A DNA stretch of 64,000 bases, taken from contig JAEWTL010000074.1 of assembly GCA_023459495.1 (NCBI GenBank), positions 1 to 64,000 on the forward strand, written 5' to 3'. Position numbers and translations under genes: made by a program. This document shows, piece after piece, positions 34,679 to 42,425 of this stretch. Under the pieces are notes generated by a model. The model saw only the letters and a list, made by a program, of their open reading frames with translations. It was not told where the DNA came from and did not search any database. Position 1 is the first letter of the stretch, and each line of letters starts with the position of its first letter. This DNA is from Bacillota bacterium. Lineage in GTDB: Bacteria > Bacillota > Clostridia > Christensenellales > SZUA-584.

Positions 34679-36409
34679 TCATTGAAATACGACGCTGAAA
34701 TTCGCCTCGTCAAGGGCCTCCTGCGCCGCTTCGCGCATGTCTTCGCTGAGCGTCAGGGTTTGAAGTGAAGAAACGCCGAGCACTGGCATGAGGTCAAGCT
34801 GTGGCATAGCGGTCAACGTGAGAAACCTGAGGCCGGATAACAGTTCGATGCCATCCAGCGAAGGCAGCTGCATATCATTGAGGATAAGGTCTTGAAGCCC
34901 CTCAATGCCTGCAAGCAGCGAAAAAGAGTCGAGTGGTTCGCCGCCGATTTTGAGCTGGCGTACGGTCTTGCCCTGAAGATACGGCAGAAATTTGTTTGGG
35001 TCCACCCATTCGAGATGCAGATATTCAATATCACCTAATTTGGCCAGAACAGAGAAGTCCTCCGCATGGCAGTTCGTCATGACGAGCTCGCATAGTTCCG
35101 GGCATCTGGCGAGCGGCGAGATATCTGTAACGGAAAAGCAGTTGTCCATCGTAAAATGGCGCAGCTTTGAAAGCGTACCCACCGCTTCGATGCTTTCAAG
35201 CGGGCAATTATAGATCTCCAGTGATATAAGGTTATCCAGTGTTTCGAGCACGGAGATATCCGCAAACGATTGATTTCCAAGACAGAGCTTCTGCAAATTA
35301 CGGAGCTGTACAATATCGCTCAATGTTGAGATGGTTCCGTCCTCCGCGGCAATCTCCCCCCGGTCGATCTGTCCACGCAGCACATACATTTCTTCCTGTG
35401 TCGTAAAAGTCTGATCGGCATAGATGTACAGTTCCGTCACCTGCCCGAGCTCTTCTTTAAGAATGGGCTCGCTCTCGGCTTTGCCGAGCTGCAGCCGTAC
35501 GGCCTGCTCCACAAGCGGCTCGGAGAATACGGCGTAAGGTGTGCCGTAAAAGATGACCGGGCGTACCTCAGTGAAGCGCCCGAGCGCAAAGCCTCCCGTA
35601 CCCACGGCAATCAGCGCAAGTAAAAACGCGATAGCACGCAGCAGTTTGCGCTGCTTTTTTCCGTCTGTAGCTGCCAGCGCGCGCCATAGAGCCCGCGCAC
35701 TGCGATAGCGGTCTTTGGGGGCGAACGCGGCGCATTTGCGGATGACGCGCGCAAGCCGCCGGTTTGGGATATGCAGATCCTGAACCGACGTATTGCCGGT
35801 CAGCAGCCAGCACAGCACGACGCCGAGCGCATAGATGTCGGCTCTGGAATCGGTTTGACCAAAGCCGTACTGCTCCGGCGGCGCAAAACGGCGGGTTCCC
35901 GCCAGCACGGTATCGCCCGCCGCGTCTGCGGAGAAGCTGCGCGCAATGCCGAAATCAATCAGGGACACTTTGCCAGTGGAGCGGTCGATGAGGATGTTGG
36001 AGGGTTTTAGGTCGCGGTGGATTACCGGCGGTTTTTGGCTGTGGATGTACGCCAGCAGCTCACACAGGCAAAGCCCGATCTTCACGGCCTGCGCTTCGGC
36101 CAGAGGCTGCACGGCATATTCGCTGAGCGGCACTCCGGGGACGTACTCGCGGATCAGGTAGGTCCTGCCGTCTGCCTCAAACTCACTCAGCAGCGCCGGG
36201 ATGCCTTTGTGCGAGAGGCGCGCCAGAATGGCGGCTTCGGCATGGGCGCTTTCCGTATCGCAGAGCCGGGCAATGACGAAATCGACTCCGTCCTTTTGCT
36301 GCAGCAAAAATGTCTGACCGAGTTCATTCTCGGATAGCAGCTCCAAGGGGATATAGTCCGTCAGCAGCGCAGCGGGAAAGGTTTCGGTGAAAGCAAAACG
36401 CTCACTCAT
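34679..36409 (-). CDS. Membrane Ser/Thr protein kinase with extracellular LRRs
   Basis: 576 residues from ATG 36409 (GGGAGGG upstream). The kinase domain (about 15-250) has catalytic loop H131-R-D133-L-K-P-S-N, D152-F-G and APPEQYG. The glycine loop is degenerate, and the VAIK lysine position reads VIAR with Arg48. One helix (about 257-277) leads to an extracellular region with leucine-rich repeats (from about 370). It overlaps the HTH gene by 8 bp. Either a weak kinase or a pseudokinase signalling from an external LRR sensor. Confidence 0.85.
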   Translation of the reverse strand: MSERFAFTETFPAALLTDYIPLELLSENELGQTFLLQQKDGVDFVIARLCDTESAHAEAAILARLSHKGIPALLSEFEADGRTYLIREYVPGVPLSEYAVQPLAEAQAVKIGLCLCELLAYIHSQKPPVIHRDLKPSNILIDRSTGKVSLIDFGIARSFSADAAGDTVLAGTRRFAPPEQYGFGQTDSRADIYALGVVLCWLLTGNTSVQDLHIPNRRLARVIRKCAAFAPKDRYRSARALWRALAATDGKKQRKLLRAIAFLLALIAVGTGGFALGRFTEVRPVIFYGTPYAVFSEPLVEQAVRLQLGKAESEPILKEELGQVTELYIYADQTFTTQEEMYVLRGQIDRGEIAAEDGTISTLSDIVQLRNLQKLCLGNQSFADISVLETLDNLISLEIYNCPLESIEAVGTLSKLRHFTMDNCFSVTDISPLARCPELCELVMTNCHAEDFSVLAKLGDIEYLHLEWVDPNKFLPYLQGKTVRQLKIGGEPLDSFSLLAGIEGLQDLILNDMQLPSLDGIELLSGLRFLTLTAMPQLDLMPVLGVSSLQTLTLSEDMREAAQEALDEANFSVVFQ

Positions 36410-36863
36410 AACTGCCCTCCCGGCCAATCAGCGGCAGGGACAATTCCTGCAGCGCGGCCTGCGTACCGCAGAAGTCCGTGTTGTGCCTGAGGCAGAAAAG
36501 AATGGCAGCATCCCGTTTGATCTTAGGGTAAAGCGGGCTTTTTCCGGCAATGCGCAGCAGCTCCTGCGTCTCCTCCACAGAGAGCGGAAACCCAAACGCA
36601 AGCTGTAGGACCTTGTCGCGGGAGGGCTGGCGTACTCCGCTGAAAAGCTGATAGCCATAGGTGCGGTCGATGCCGCAGCTGCGGATGACTTGTGCGCAGG
36701 AAACGTTTTTTTCGATACAGAGTTCCTTTAAGCGCGCACAAAAATCTCCGGTAATAAAAATGCCGTCGTAATCAGTCATAAACGAATTCAAACGGGCGGT
36801 TTTGAACAGCTTTCTCATCAGCGTGCTGGTGGGAATGTTTGAGGAAGATTGCTCCTTGGCCAT
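36402..36863 (-). CDS. XRE-like helix-turn-helix protein
   Basis: About 153 residues from ATG 36863; a TTG two codons earlier has a better-spaced AAGGA and is the alternative. The central part FCARLKELCIEKNVSCAQVIRSCGIDRTYGYQLFSGVRQPS is an XRE-type helix-turn-helix (about 42-82). The C-terminal third is helical. It is translationally coupled to the kinase gene and is probably its substrate or output regulator. Confidence 0.75.
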   Translation of the reverse strand: MAKEQSSSNIPTSTLMRKLFKTARLNSFMTDYDGIFITGDFCARLKELCIEKNVSCAQVIRSCGIDRTYGYQLFSGVRQPSRDKVLQLAFGFPLSVEETQELLRIAGKSPLYPKIKRDAAILFCLRHNTDFCGTQAALQELSLPLIGREGSYE

Positions 36864-36991
36864 TGGCAAGCCGTCCTTACTCAGCGAGATAATGAATTAA
36901 CCTGATTATACCATATAGATGGCACAATTTAAAGAACTCCGTTACGTAAATTCGCACGCAGTAAAAAGGAAGGTTTTATAAAGAACAACGA

Positions 36992-38473
36992 TCAGTAGTT
37001 TAAGTTGCGTACCCACTTGATGGCGTCGATGTACAGCGAGAGGAACTTCTTCGAGCCAATCTGCCCGATGATGGATTGCTTGTCCTCTGCGTCAAACTCC
37101 GCCTTTTCATACGCAACAACACAGTCCAGCAGCTTGTGCTGCGCATTATCCTCGCCCATCAGCGCCTGCTTGACGTCAGCCGGAAGGGGTAACCCCTTTA
37201 AGACCTGCTCCATCGACTGCCCGAGCAGCACATCGATGCTGGAGAACATGCCAGTGAAGTAGTAGGATTTGGTGTCTTTGGCGGAGAAAAGCTCTCTGGC
37301 CAGCAGCTCCATAAATTTCGCCCGGACAAACGACAGCTTGATCAGCTCTGAATTTTCCGGCGTGGAGTAGTCCTTAACAAGCATCAATGATATCCACTGA
37401 TACAGCTCGTTGATGCCGATGAATGAAAGCGCGTGGAGTATGGACTTGATCTCGCTGCGCGCCCCGAAATATACGGAATTGGCAAGCTTTAATAGCTTGA
37501 GCGACAGCCCAAGGTCCTTTTCAATAATCGCTGCGATATTGGAGAAGCTTGGGTCAAAAGTGCCCAGCTCCTTCAGTATGTTGAACAGGTTGATGTTCAG
37601 TGAAGCAACGTCCTTAGTGGTCAGCATGGCGGGCTGGGAGAAGAAGTGCCCCTGAAAGAAGTCGTAGCCGAGTTGGACAGCGCGTGCATAATCTTCCCGG
37701 GTCTCCACCTTTTCTGCAAGGAATTTGGCATCCTTATGATACTCGCGGATCATGGCGGCCTGCTTCTCCGGACTGACCGCGCAAAAATCGACCTTGACGA
37801 TATCCGCAAATTCGAGCAGCGGCAGATCCTCCGGATCGAATACAAAGTCGTCCAGCGCCAGAGAGTAGCCGAGCTCTTTGATGCGGCGGCATGCTTCCAC
37901 GGTGGCCTGAGTGGTATGGCTGCGCTCCAATACCTCGATGGTGATGCTTTGTTTGGGCAGCAGCGAAGGCACAGCACTTTCAATAAGCTCTTTTGAGAAA
38001 TTGATAAACGCCCGGGTACCCTCAGTCAAATCGTATAAACCGAACACGAGAAACGAGGTGTAGATCAGCTCCGCGGTGGCCTGATCGTCGTCCATCTGCC
38101 GAAAGAAGTTTTCATTCCCCTGACGATAGAGCAGTTCATAGCCGTAGACGCCCATATTACGGTCGAATATGGGCTGGCGCGCGATGTAGGAATGGGTACG
38201 CGTTTCACTCATGTCCGCCTGTTGGTCAGAGTCCCCCTGCCGAACTTCTTCCATGATGCTGACAGCGACATCGTTCATATTGGGAAACAGTGTATCGGGT
38301 ACATATTGTACGCCGACCGCGCTGGCGACCAGATACCGGGCACAACCTTCGCAGTTATCCGCACAGTACTTTCGTTCAAATATTGCGCCGACACCCTGCT
38401 GTACGTGCATTTTATCGTTATAAAAAGGGCATTCAGTAAAAAATTTGCACTGCAAAATAAATGTACCCCCCAT
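36992..38473 (-). CDS. EAL-HDOD signalling protein with N-terminal cysteine cluster (YuxH-like)
   Basis: 493 residues. The first 50 residues hold five cysteines (9, 15, 37, 41, 44) that could bind a metal or Fe-S cluster. An EAL domain (about 95-285) follows; the first motif reads YELLYRQ and the catalytic acidic set is incomplete, so c-di-GMP hydrolysis is unlikely. A HDOD domain (about 290-480) ends the protein. The start is doubtful because AGAGG directly abuts the ATG; a TTG at codon 7 is possible. Confidence 0.8.
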   Translation of the reverse strand: MGGTFILQCKFFTECPFYNDKMHVQQGVGAIFERKYCADNCEGCARYLVASAVGVQYVPDTLFPNMNDVAVSIMEEVRQGDSDQQADMSETRTHSYIARQPIFDRNMGVYGYELLYRQGNENFFRQMDDDQATAELIYTSFLVFGLYDLTEGTRAFINFSKELIESAVPSLLPKQSITIEVLERSHTTQATVEACRRIKELGYSLALDDFVFDPEDLPLLEFADIVKVDFCAVSPEKQAAMIREYHKDAKFLAEKVETREDYARAVQLGYDFFQGHFFSQPAMLTTKDVASLNINLFNILKELGTFDPSFSNIAAIIEKDLGLSLKLLKLANSVYFGARSEIKSILHALSFIGINELYQWISLMLVKDYSTPENSELIKLSFVRAKFMELLARELFSAKDTKSYYFTGMFSSIDVLLGQSMEQVLKGLPLPADVKQALMGEDNAQHKLLDCVVAYEKAEFDAEDKQSIIGQIGSKKFLSLYIDAIKWVRNLNY

Positions 38474-38587
38474 CCTCTATTATTATTATCGTTAAATATT
38501 GACATGGATTTAGACTGGAAAGACCGCTATCATAAAGTTTTTTCGAAGGCGAGTTGAGGATACGGCAATAACGTTTGCTCATTTTTA

Positions 38588-38624
38588 AACTGCGTCGCGC
38601 AAAATTGCGATGACGCAGTTTTTT
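38588..38624 (+). terminator. Orphan terminator-like hairpin
   Basis: AACTGCGTC (38588-38596) pairs with GACGCAGTT (38612-38620) followed by T4. It lies between divergent genes with no rightward gene before it, so it may end a short unannotated RNA or block read-through. Confidence 0.55.
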
Positions 38625-38631
38625 GCATGTA

Positions 38632-38687
38632 TTGACATGGTGTTGAACTCGCAGTATAATCGAATAAACGTATAAAACGTTCGTTTA
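38632..38687 (+). promoter_or_regulatory. Consensus promoter and operator of the TetR/SCP2/M24 operon
   Basis: TTGACA at 38632-38637, a 17-base spacer and TATAAT at 38655-38660, a perfect sigma-A promoter. TAAACG (38665-38670) and CGTTTA (38682-38687) form an inverted repeat just downstream, a likely TetR operator. Confidence 0.75.
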
Positions 38688-38699
38688 AAGGAATATCCC

Positions 38700-39281
38700 A
38701 TGCGCAAACGCATCAACGACGAAATCATACTGGAAGCCGCTTTAAAGTGCTTTGCCGCTTACGGCTATAAAAAAACCACGCTCGAGGACATCGCGGGGGA
38801 ACTGGGCCTGGGAAACAGCAGCGTCTACGCGTATACGGAGAGCAAGCGTGCGCTTTACGAGGACGTGGTGCGCTACGTAATGCTGCGCTGGCAGGGCAAG
38901 GTGAAGGCTGCGGTGGAAGAGCAGCCCACGGCAGCGGGTAAATTCCGCGCGCTATGCGAGACGGCACTGCTTTACCTTGCGGAGGACACGGCTTTCTGTG
39001 CGCTGCTGAAAAGCGACCCCACCATTTTTCCCATGTTTACAGAGTCCGATCCGTATGAAGAGATTAACATCGACTCGGTGACCATGATCGCCCGCATACT
39101 CGACGAAGGGCAGCAAAACGGCGAGTTCCGTAAGCTCGATACCGCTGTGGTGTCCGACGTATTGTTCAGCCTGTACAAGGGCTTCATCATTCGCGCTTAT
39201 GTGGAGCACGAGGACCGCTTCATGGAAAGCCATCTCACCCAAACGCTCGACCTCATTTTGAACGGCATCCAAAGCAAATAG
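38700..39281 (+). CDS. TetR/AcrR family repressor
   Basis: 193 residues. The helix-turn-helix is at about 25-46 (TTLEDIAGELGLGNSSVYAYTES), followed by the ligand domain. It is first in an operon with SCP2 and M24 genes, and probably represses it through the operator at 38665-38687. The lipid-binding partner suggests a hydrophobic inducer. Confidence 0.88.
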   Translation: MRKRINDEIILEAALKCFAAYGYKKTTLEDIAGELGLGNSSVYAYTESKRALYEDVVRYVMLRWQGKVKAAVEEQPTAAGKFRALCETALLYLAEDTAFCALLKSDPTIFPMFTESDPYEEINIDSVTMIARILDEGQQNGEFRKLDTAVVSDVLFSLYKGFIIRAYVEHEDRFMESHLTQTLDLILNGIQSK

Positions 39282-39360
39282 ACGGTGTCAAACCGTTTTC
39301 CGTTTTGATTTCCCGGGGAATGCATACCTCGGAGAATGATCATGAAAGGAGCGACCCAAA

Positions 39361-39765
39361 ATGGGAGAGCTTGCGTATTTGTCGCCCGAATGGGCGGCAG
39401 AGGTGGAGAAACGGCTGAGAGAGGGATTGACACCCGAAAAGATGAACAACCTGACCTCCTCAATGAACAACGTATACACCAATTGCCCAGGCAATGAAGC
39501 CGGGAAGTATTTCTTCGTCGGCTTTGAGGATGGGGCGGTATCGCGTGTGGAGGTGGGCGAGGGCAAAGGCCCTGCGGCGGAGTTTACCATCACGGGCGAC
39601 TTTGATACCTTCGCAAAGATATCCCGCGCGGAGCTCGGCGCGCAAAAGGCGCTCATGGGCGGCAAGCTGAAGCTGCGCGGCAACATGGTGAAAGCCTTGA
39701 AGCTCGCGTCGCTGGTCGACCGTGTAAACAAGATCATCGCGACCATCCCCACGCGGTTTGAGTGA
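39361..39765 (+). CDS. SCP2 sterol-binding domain protein
   Basis: 134 residues. The C-terminal 90 residues match the SCP2 lipid-binding fold: YFFVGFEDGAVSRVEVGEG, AEFTITGDFDTFAKI and the closing ALMGGKLKLRGNMVKALKL. SCP2 domains hold acyl chains, and bacterial ones are often accessory lipid-carrier modules. It is preceded by AAGGAG and ends 11 bp before the M24 gene. Confidence 0.85.
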   Translation: MGELAYLSPEWAAEVEKRLREGLTPEKMNNLTSSMNNVYTNCPGNEAGKYFFVGFEDGAVSRVEVGEGKGPAAEFTITGDFDTFAKISRAELGAQKALMGGKLKLRGNMVKALKLASLVDRVNKIIATIPTRFE

Positions 39766-39776
39766 GGAGGCGCACG

Positions 39777-40985
39777 ATGACAAACGATCCGTATTTTATT
39801 GATTTCCCGGGACGCATCAAAGCGATACAGGCCAAAATGAAGGCTGAGGGCGTGGACGTATACTTGGGCTCGCGCATCCGCACCATGAGCTGGACGACGG
39901 ACGCGTTCTTTCCGTGGCGCAGCTTTATCGTGATCCCGCCCGAAGGACTGCCCACCGCATTCACGTTCGTGATCGACGCGGCGCGGGCCGCGGACGAGTC
40001 GTGGCTGGACGAAGACCACGTGCTGGGCTTTGCGCCCATGGGCGGGCAGGACCAGATCTCGCAGATATCGTACATGATTGACGAGCTACTGCCGGAGGGC
40101 GGCGTGGTCGGCGTGGAAGCGGGCATGTCTAACTACCTGCCCGAAGGCAACCTCGCTTATTACGAATACAAGGCGTTTGAGGAAGCGCTGCCTAAGTGCA
40201 AGCTGGTCAACGCGCATTATATCATCGACGAGCTCTCGCTGATCAAGGACGAGGGTACGATCAACCGCTTCCGTGAAGCGAGCCGCATCGTGGATGAAGG
40301 GCATAAGGCCGTATACGACGCGATCAAAAACGGCGGCTGGAAGGGCAAGACCGAAACGGAGATTGCCGGTATCGCGGCGCTGGCCATGCGCAAATCGGGC
40401 AGCGTGTGGGAATGGTCGTATACGGGCGGCAACGAAATTGCCTGCGGCTACCGCACCGGACTTGCGGGTGGCGCATGCACACCGGCCACAACAAAGGAGC
40501 TGAAAGCGGGTGAGCCGCTGATGGTGGATATTCATGGCCTGTTTAAGCTGGCCTGCGGTGACCACAGCCATAACTATCTGATTGCGCCAGTCACCAAACG
40601 GCAGCTGTGGCACGCAAAGAACTTTACCGACATGGTGGAGCTGACGCTGAACACTTACCGCGCGGGCATCACGCCTTCCTCGCTGGCCGAGCAGATGATG
40701 GCCTTTGCCGAGGAGCGCGGCTTTGCGGACTTCATGGTGCCGGGTTTCGAGCACGGCATCGGCATGCTGGGCGACGAATGGCGTATCGGCGGGCATGAGG
40801 GGCCGTTCCCGTATTGGACGGATCCGGACCACGTGTATTGTGAAGGTGAGGTGCTGATCTGTGCGATGCAGTACGCCTGCCCAGATGAAAACATCGGCTT
40901 CCGCTATGAGAACCCGATCCTGATTAAAAAGGATGGCTGCGAGTGGATGAGCAAGTATCCGCTCACGGTGGATGTAATCGAGTAA
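39777..40985 (+). CDS. M24 family metallopeptidase-like protein (Xaa-Pro dipeptidase/creatinase fold)
   Basis: 402 residues from ATG 39777 (GAGGAGG upstream). Creatinase N-terminal domain, then the pita-bread fold. Metal-ligand positions seen: Asp in MVDIHG, Asp in GDHSHN, His in HGIGML and the final Glu in RYENPI. The usual IEPG glutamate is replaced within ICAMQYA, so the dinuclear site is incomplete, as in creatinase-like non-peptidases. Activity uncertain. It is the third gene of the TetR/SCP2 operon. Confidence 0.8.
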   Translation: MTNDPYFIDFPGRIKAIQAKMKAEGVDVYLGSRIRTMSWTTDAFFPWRSFIVIPPEGLPTAFTFVIDAARAADESWLDEDHVLGFAPMGGQDQISQISYMIDELLPEGGVVGVEAGMSNYLPEGNLAYYEYKAFEEALPKCKLVNAHYIIDELSLIKDEGTINRFREASRIVDEGHKAVYDAIKNGGWKGKTETEIAGIAALAMRKSGSVWEWSYTGGNEIACGYRTGLAGGACTPATTKELKAGEPLMVDIHGLFKLACGDHSHNYLIAPVTKRQLWHAKNFTDMVELTLNTYRAGITPSSLAEQMMAFAEERGFADFMVPGFEHGIGMLGDEWRIGGHEGPFPYWTDPDHVYCEGEVLICAMQYACPDENIGFRYENPILIKKDGCEWMSKYPLTVDVIE

Positions 40986-40993
40986 AGGGGGAG

Positions 40994-41026
40994 AGCAGCG
41001 CTTCGCTATGGGGGCGCTGCTTTTTT
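40994..41026 (+). terminator. Terminator of the M24 operon
   Basis: AGCAGCGC (40994-41001) pairs with GCGCTGCT (41014-41021), followed by T6. Confidence 0.9.
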
Positions 41027-41087
41027 ATTTGGAACCATCCGTAAAGTCAGGACGTCATATTCTCAAAGAATATTTTGGGAGGTATGC

Positions 41088-41648
41088 ATGAAAAGAGTTG
41101 CAGCCATATGGCTGATTCTTTCGCTGGCAGTGGTATTCACCGGGTGCGACATCAATACACAAGACGGAGAATCGCTAGGAACAACTGCGATACAAACCAA
41201 AGTATCAGCCGATATTTTTCTGCAGGCTTCGGAAAGCAATTCAGCTGAAACAACGGTTCAAATCAAAAGCGCAAGGTTTTTGCCTGCTTTCGGTATCGGG
41301 CATCCGCCCGAGGCGGACATAGAGGTGGACGTGTTTGTACTGAACAACCCGGAAGAACAGGCAGCGCTGCTGGATGGTTTGGACGCTGTGGCGGCGGCGA
41401 TCAGTGCAGACTATACGGATGAAACGGTCATCTTAGTTACATTCACCGCCAGCTGCATCACCTATGAAGAGGAGTATAGCATCCGATCTTTTGAGATGAC
41501 GGAGGGTTACGGCAAAATCGTCATACTGTATACGTCCACCCCGGACAGGACGTACGCCGATGCCATTTGCCCGTATTACGCCATTATCGTTACATCCAAA
41601 ACAGATATCACCCCTGAAGAGATCGATGTAGGCATTGAAAAAGGCTGA
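41088..41648 (+). CDS. Lipoprotein of unknown function
   Basis: 186 residues. The signal peptide ends VVFTGC with Cys20. The mature part has alternating strands and helices with no cysteine bridge pattern or repeat; a middle segment EEQAALLDGLDAVAAAISADY is helical. No family recognised. Start follows TTGGGAGG. Confidence 0.7.
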   Translation: MKRVAAIWLILSLAVVFTGCDINTQDGESLGTTAIQTKVSADIFLQASESNSAETTVQIKSARFLPAFGIGHPPEADIEVDVFVLNNPEEQAALLDGLDAVAAAISADYTDETVILVTFTASCITYEEEYSIRSFEMTEGYGKIVILYTSTPDRTYADAICPYYAIIVTSKTDITPEEIDVGIEKG

Positions 41649-41819
41649 CCAGCCCAAGTTAAGATATGATCGCTGTACCAAATGAGAAGATCGTCCACTT
41701 TGAAGTTGTTTAACCATACACAACAATATATAATATGGTTATTAAATGCACGATTCCCGAATATACTGACAAGACAGATGAGAATACACCAGAATCGAAT
41801 GAATACGACGGAGGCGCTT

Positions 41820-42311
41820 ATGGTTTGTAGTAACTGCGGACAAATCGATGAGAAGAACTCACAGTTTTGCATGAAATGCGGACAGCCGCTGCAGGCGGGC
41901 GAAGGCGGCGCACCACAGAAAAATACACCTTCCGCGCAGGCTGCATCTCCAAGGCGGCGGATTAAGGCGCTGCCCATCGCCATCGCGGTGTGTGTGGTGC
42001 TGATTGCAGGCATCATATTGATACTGGCGCTATCCGCAAATCCCGCGGCCCCTGTGGCTGGAACGTGGTACTCCCAAAGCGGCACGGAGCTGATCTTTTT
42101 GAAGAACGGTAAGGGCATGACGATACCTGACGGGGACGCGGAGCGTATTCATTTCATGTACGCCGTGGAATATCGGGAGACAAACTATATCGAGGGCGAA
42201 ATCTACGACAAGGACGGCGGCCCCGGTACATGGTTCTATCTGTACGACGGAAAGCTGGAATTTGCTGGCGAAACCTTCTACCGGGAAGATCCGTCCCGGC
42301 ATCTGGGGTGA
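41820..42311 (+). CDS. Zinc-ribbon single-pass membrane protein
   Basis: 163 residues from ATG 41820 (ACGGAGG upstream); an upstream in-frame extension lacks a ribosome site. The N-terminal zinc ribbon (CSNC at 3-6, CMKC at 17-20), basic linker and one helix (about 49-70) precede a beta-rich extracellular domain beginning GTWYSQSGTELIFL, resembling the lipocalin-like DUF domains found after such anchors. Function unknown. Confidence 0.75.
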   Translation: MVCSNCGQIDEKNSQFCMKCGQPLQAGEGGAPQKNTPSAQAASPRRRIKALPIAIAVCVVLIAGIILILALSANPAAPVAGTWYSQSGTELIFLKNGKGMTIPDGDAERIHFMYAVEYRETNYIEGEIYDKDGGPGTWFYLYDGKLEFAGETFYREDPSRHLG

Positions 42312-42350
42312 GCTAGTGCAAATTGTCAGATAGCCTTTTAAGGTTAATAA

Positions 42351-42399
42351 GCAGCAAGAGGCAAACCAACCGGCTTGCCCCCTGCTGCTATTTTATTTG
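42351..42399. terminator. Bidirectional terminator
   Basis: AGCAGCA (42351-42357) pairs with TGCTGCT (42384-42390), extended by GGCAA/TTGCC inside; ATTTTATTT follows on the plus strand. It lies between converging genes. Confidence 0.75.
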
Positions 42400-42425
42400 C
42401 GGTTTGCCTTAGTTAAGACCCCTGC

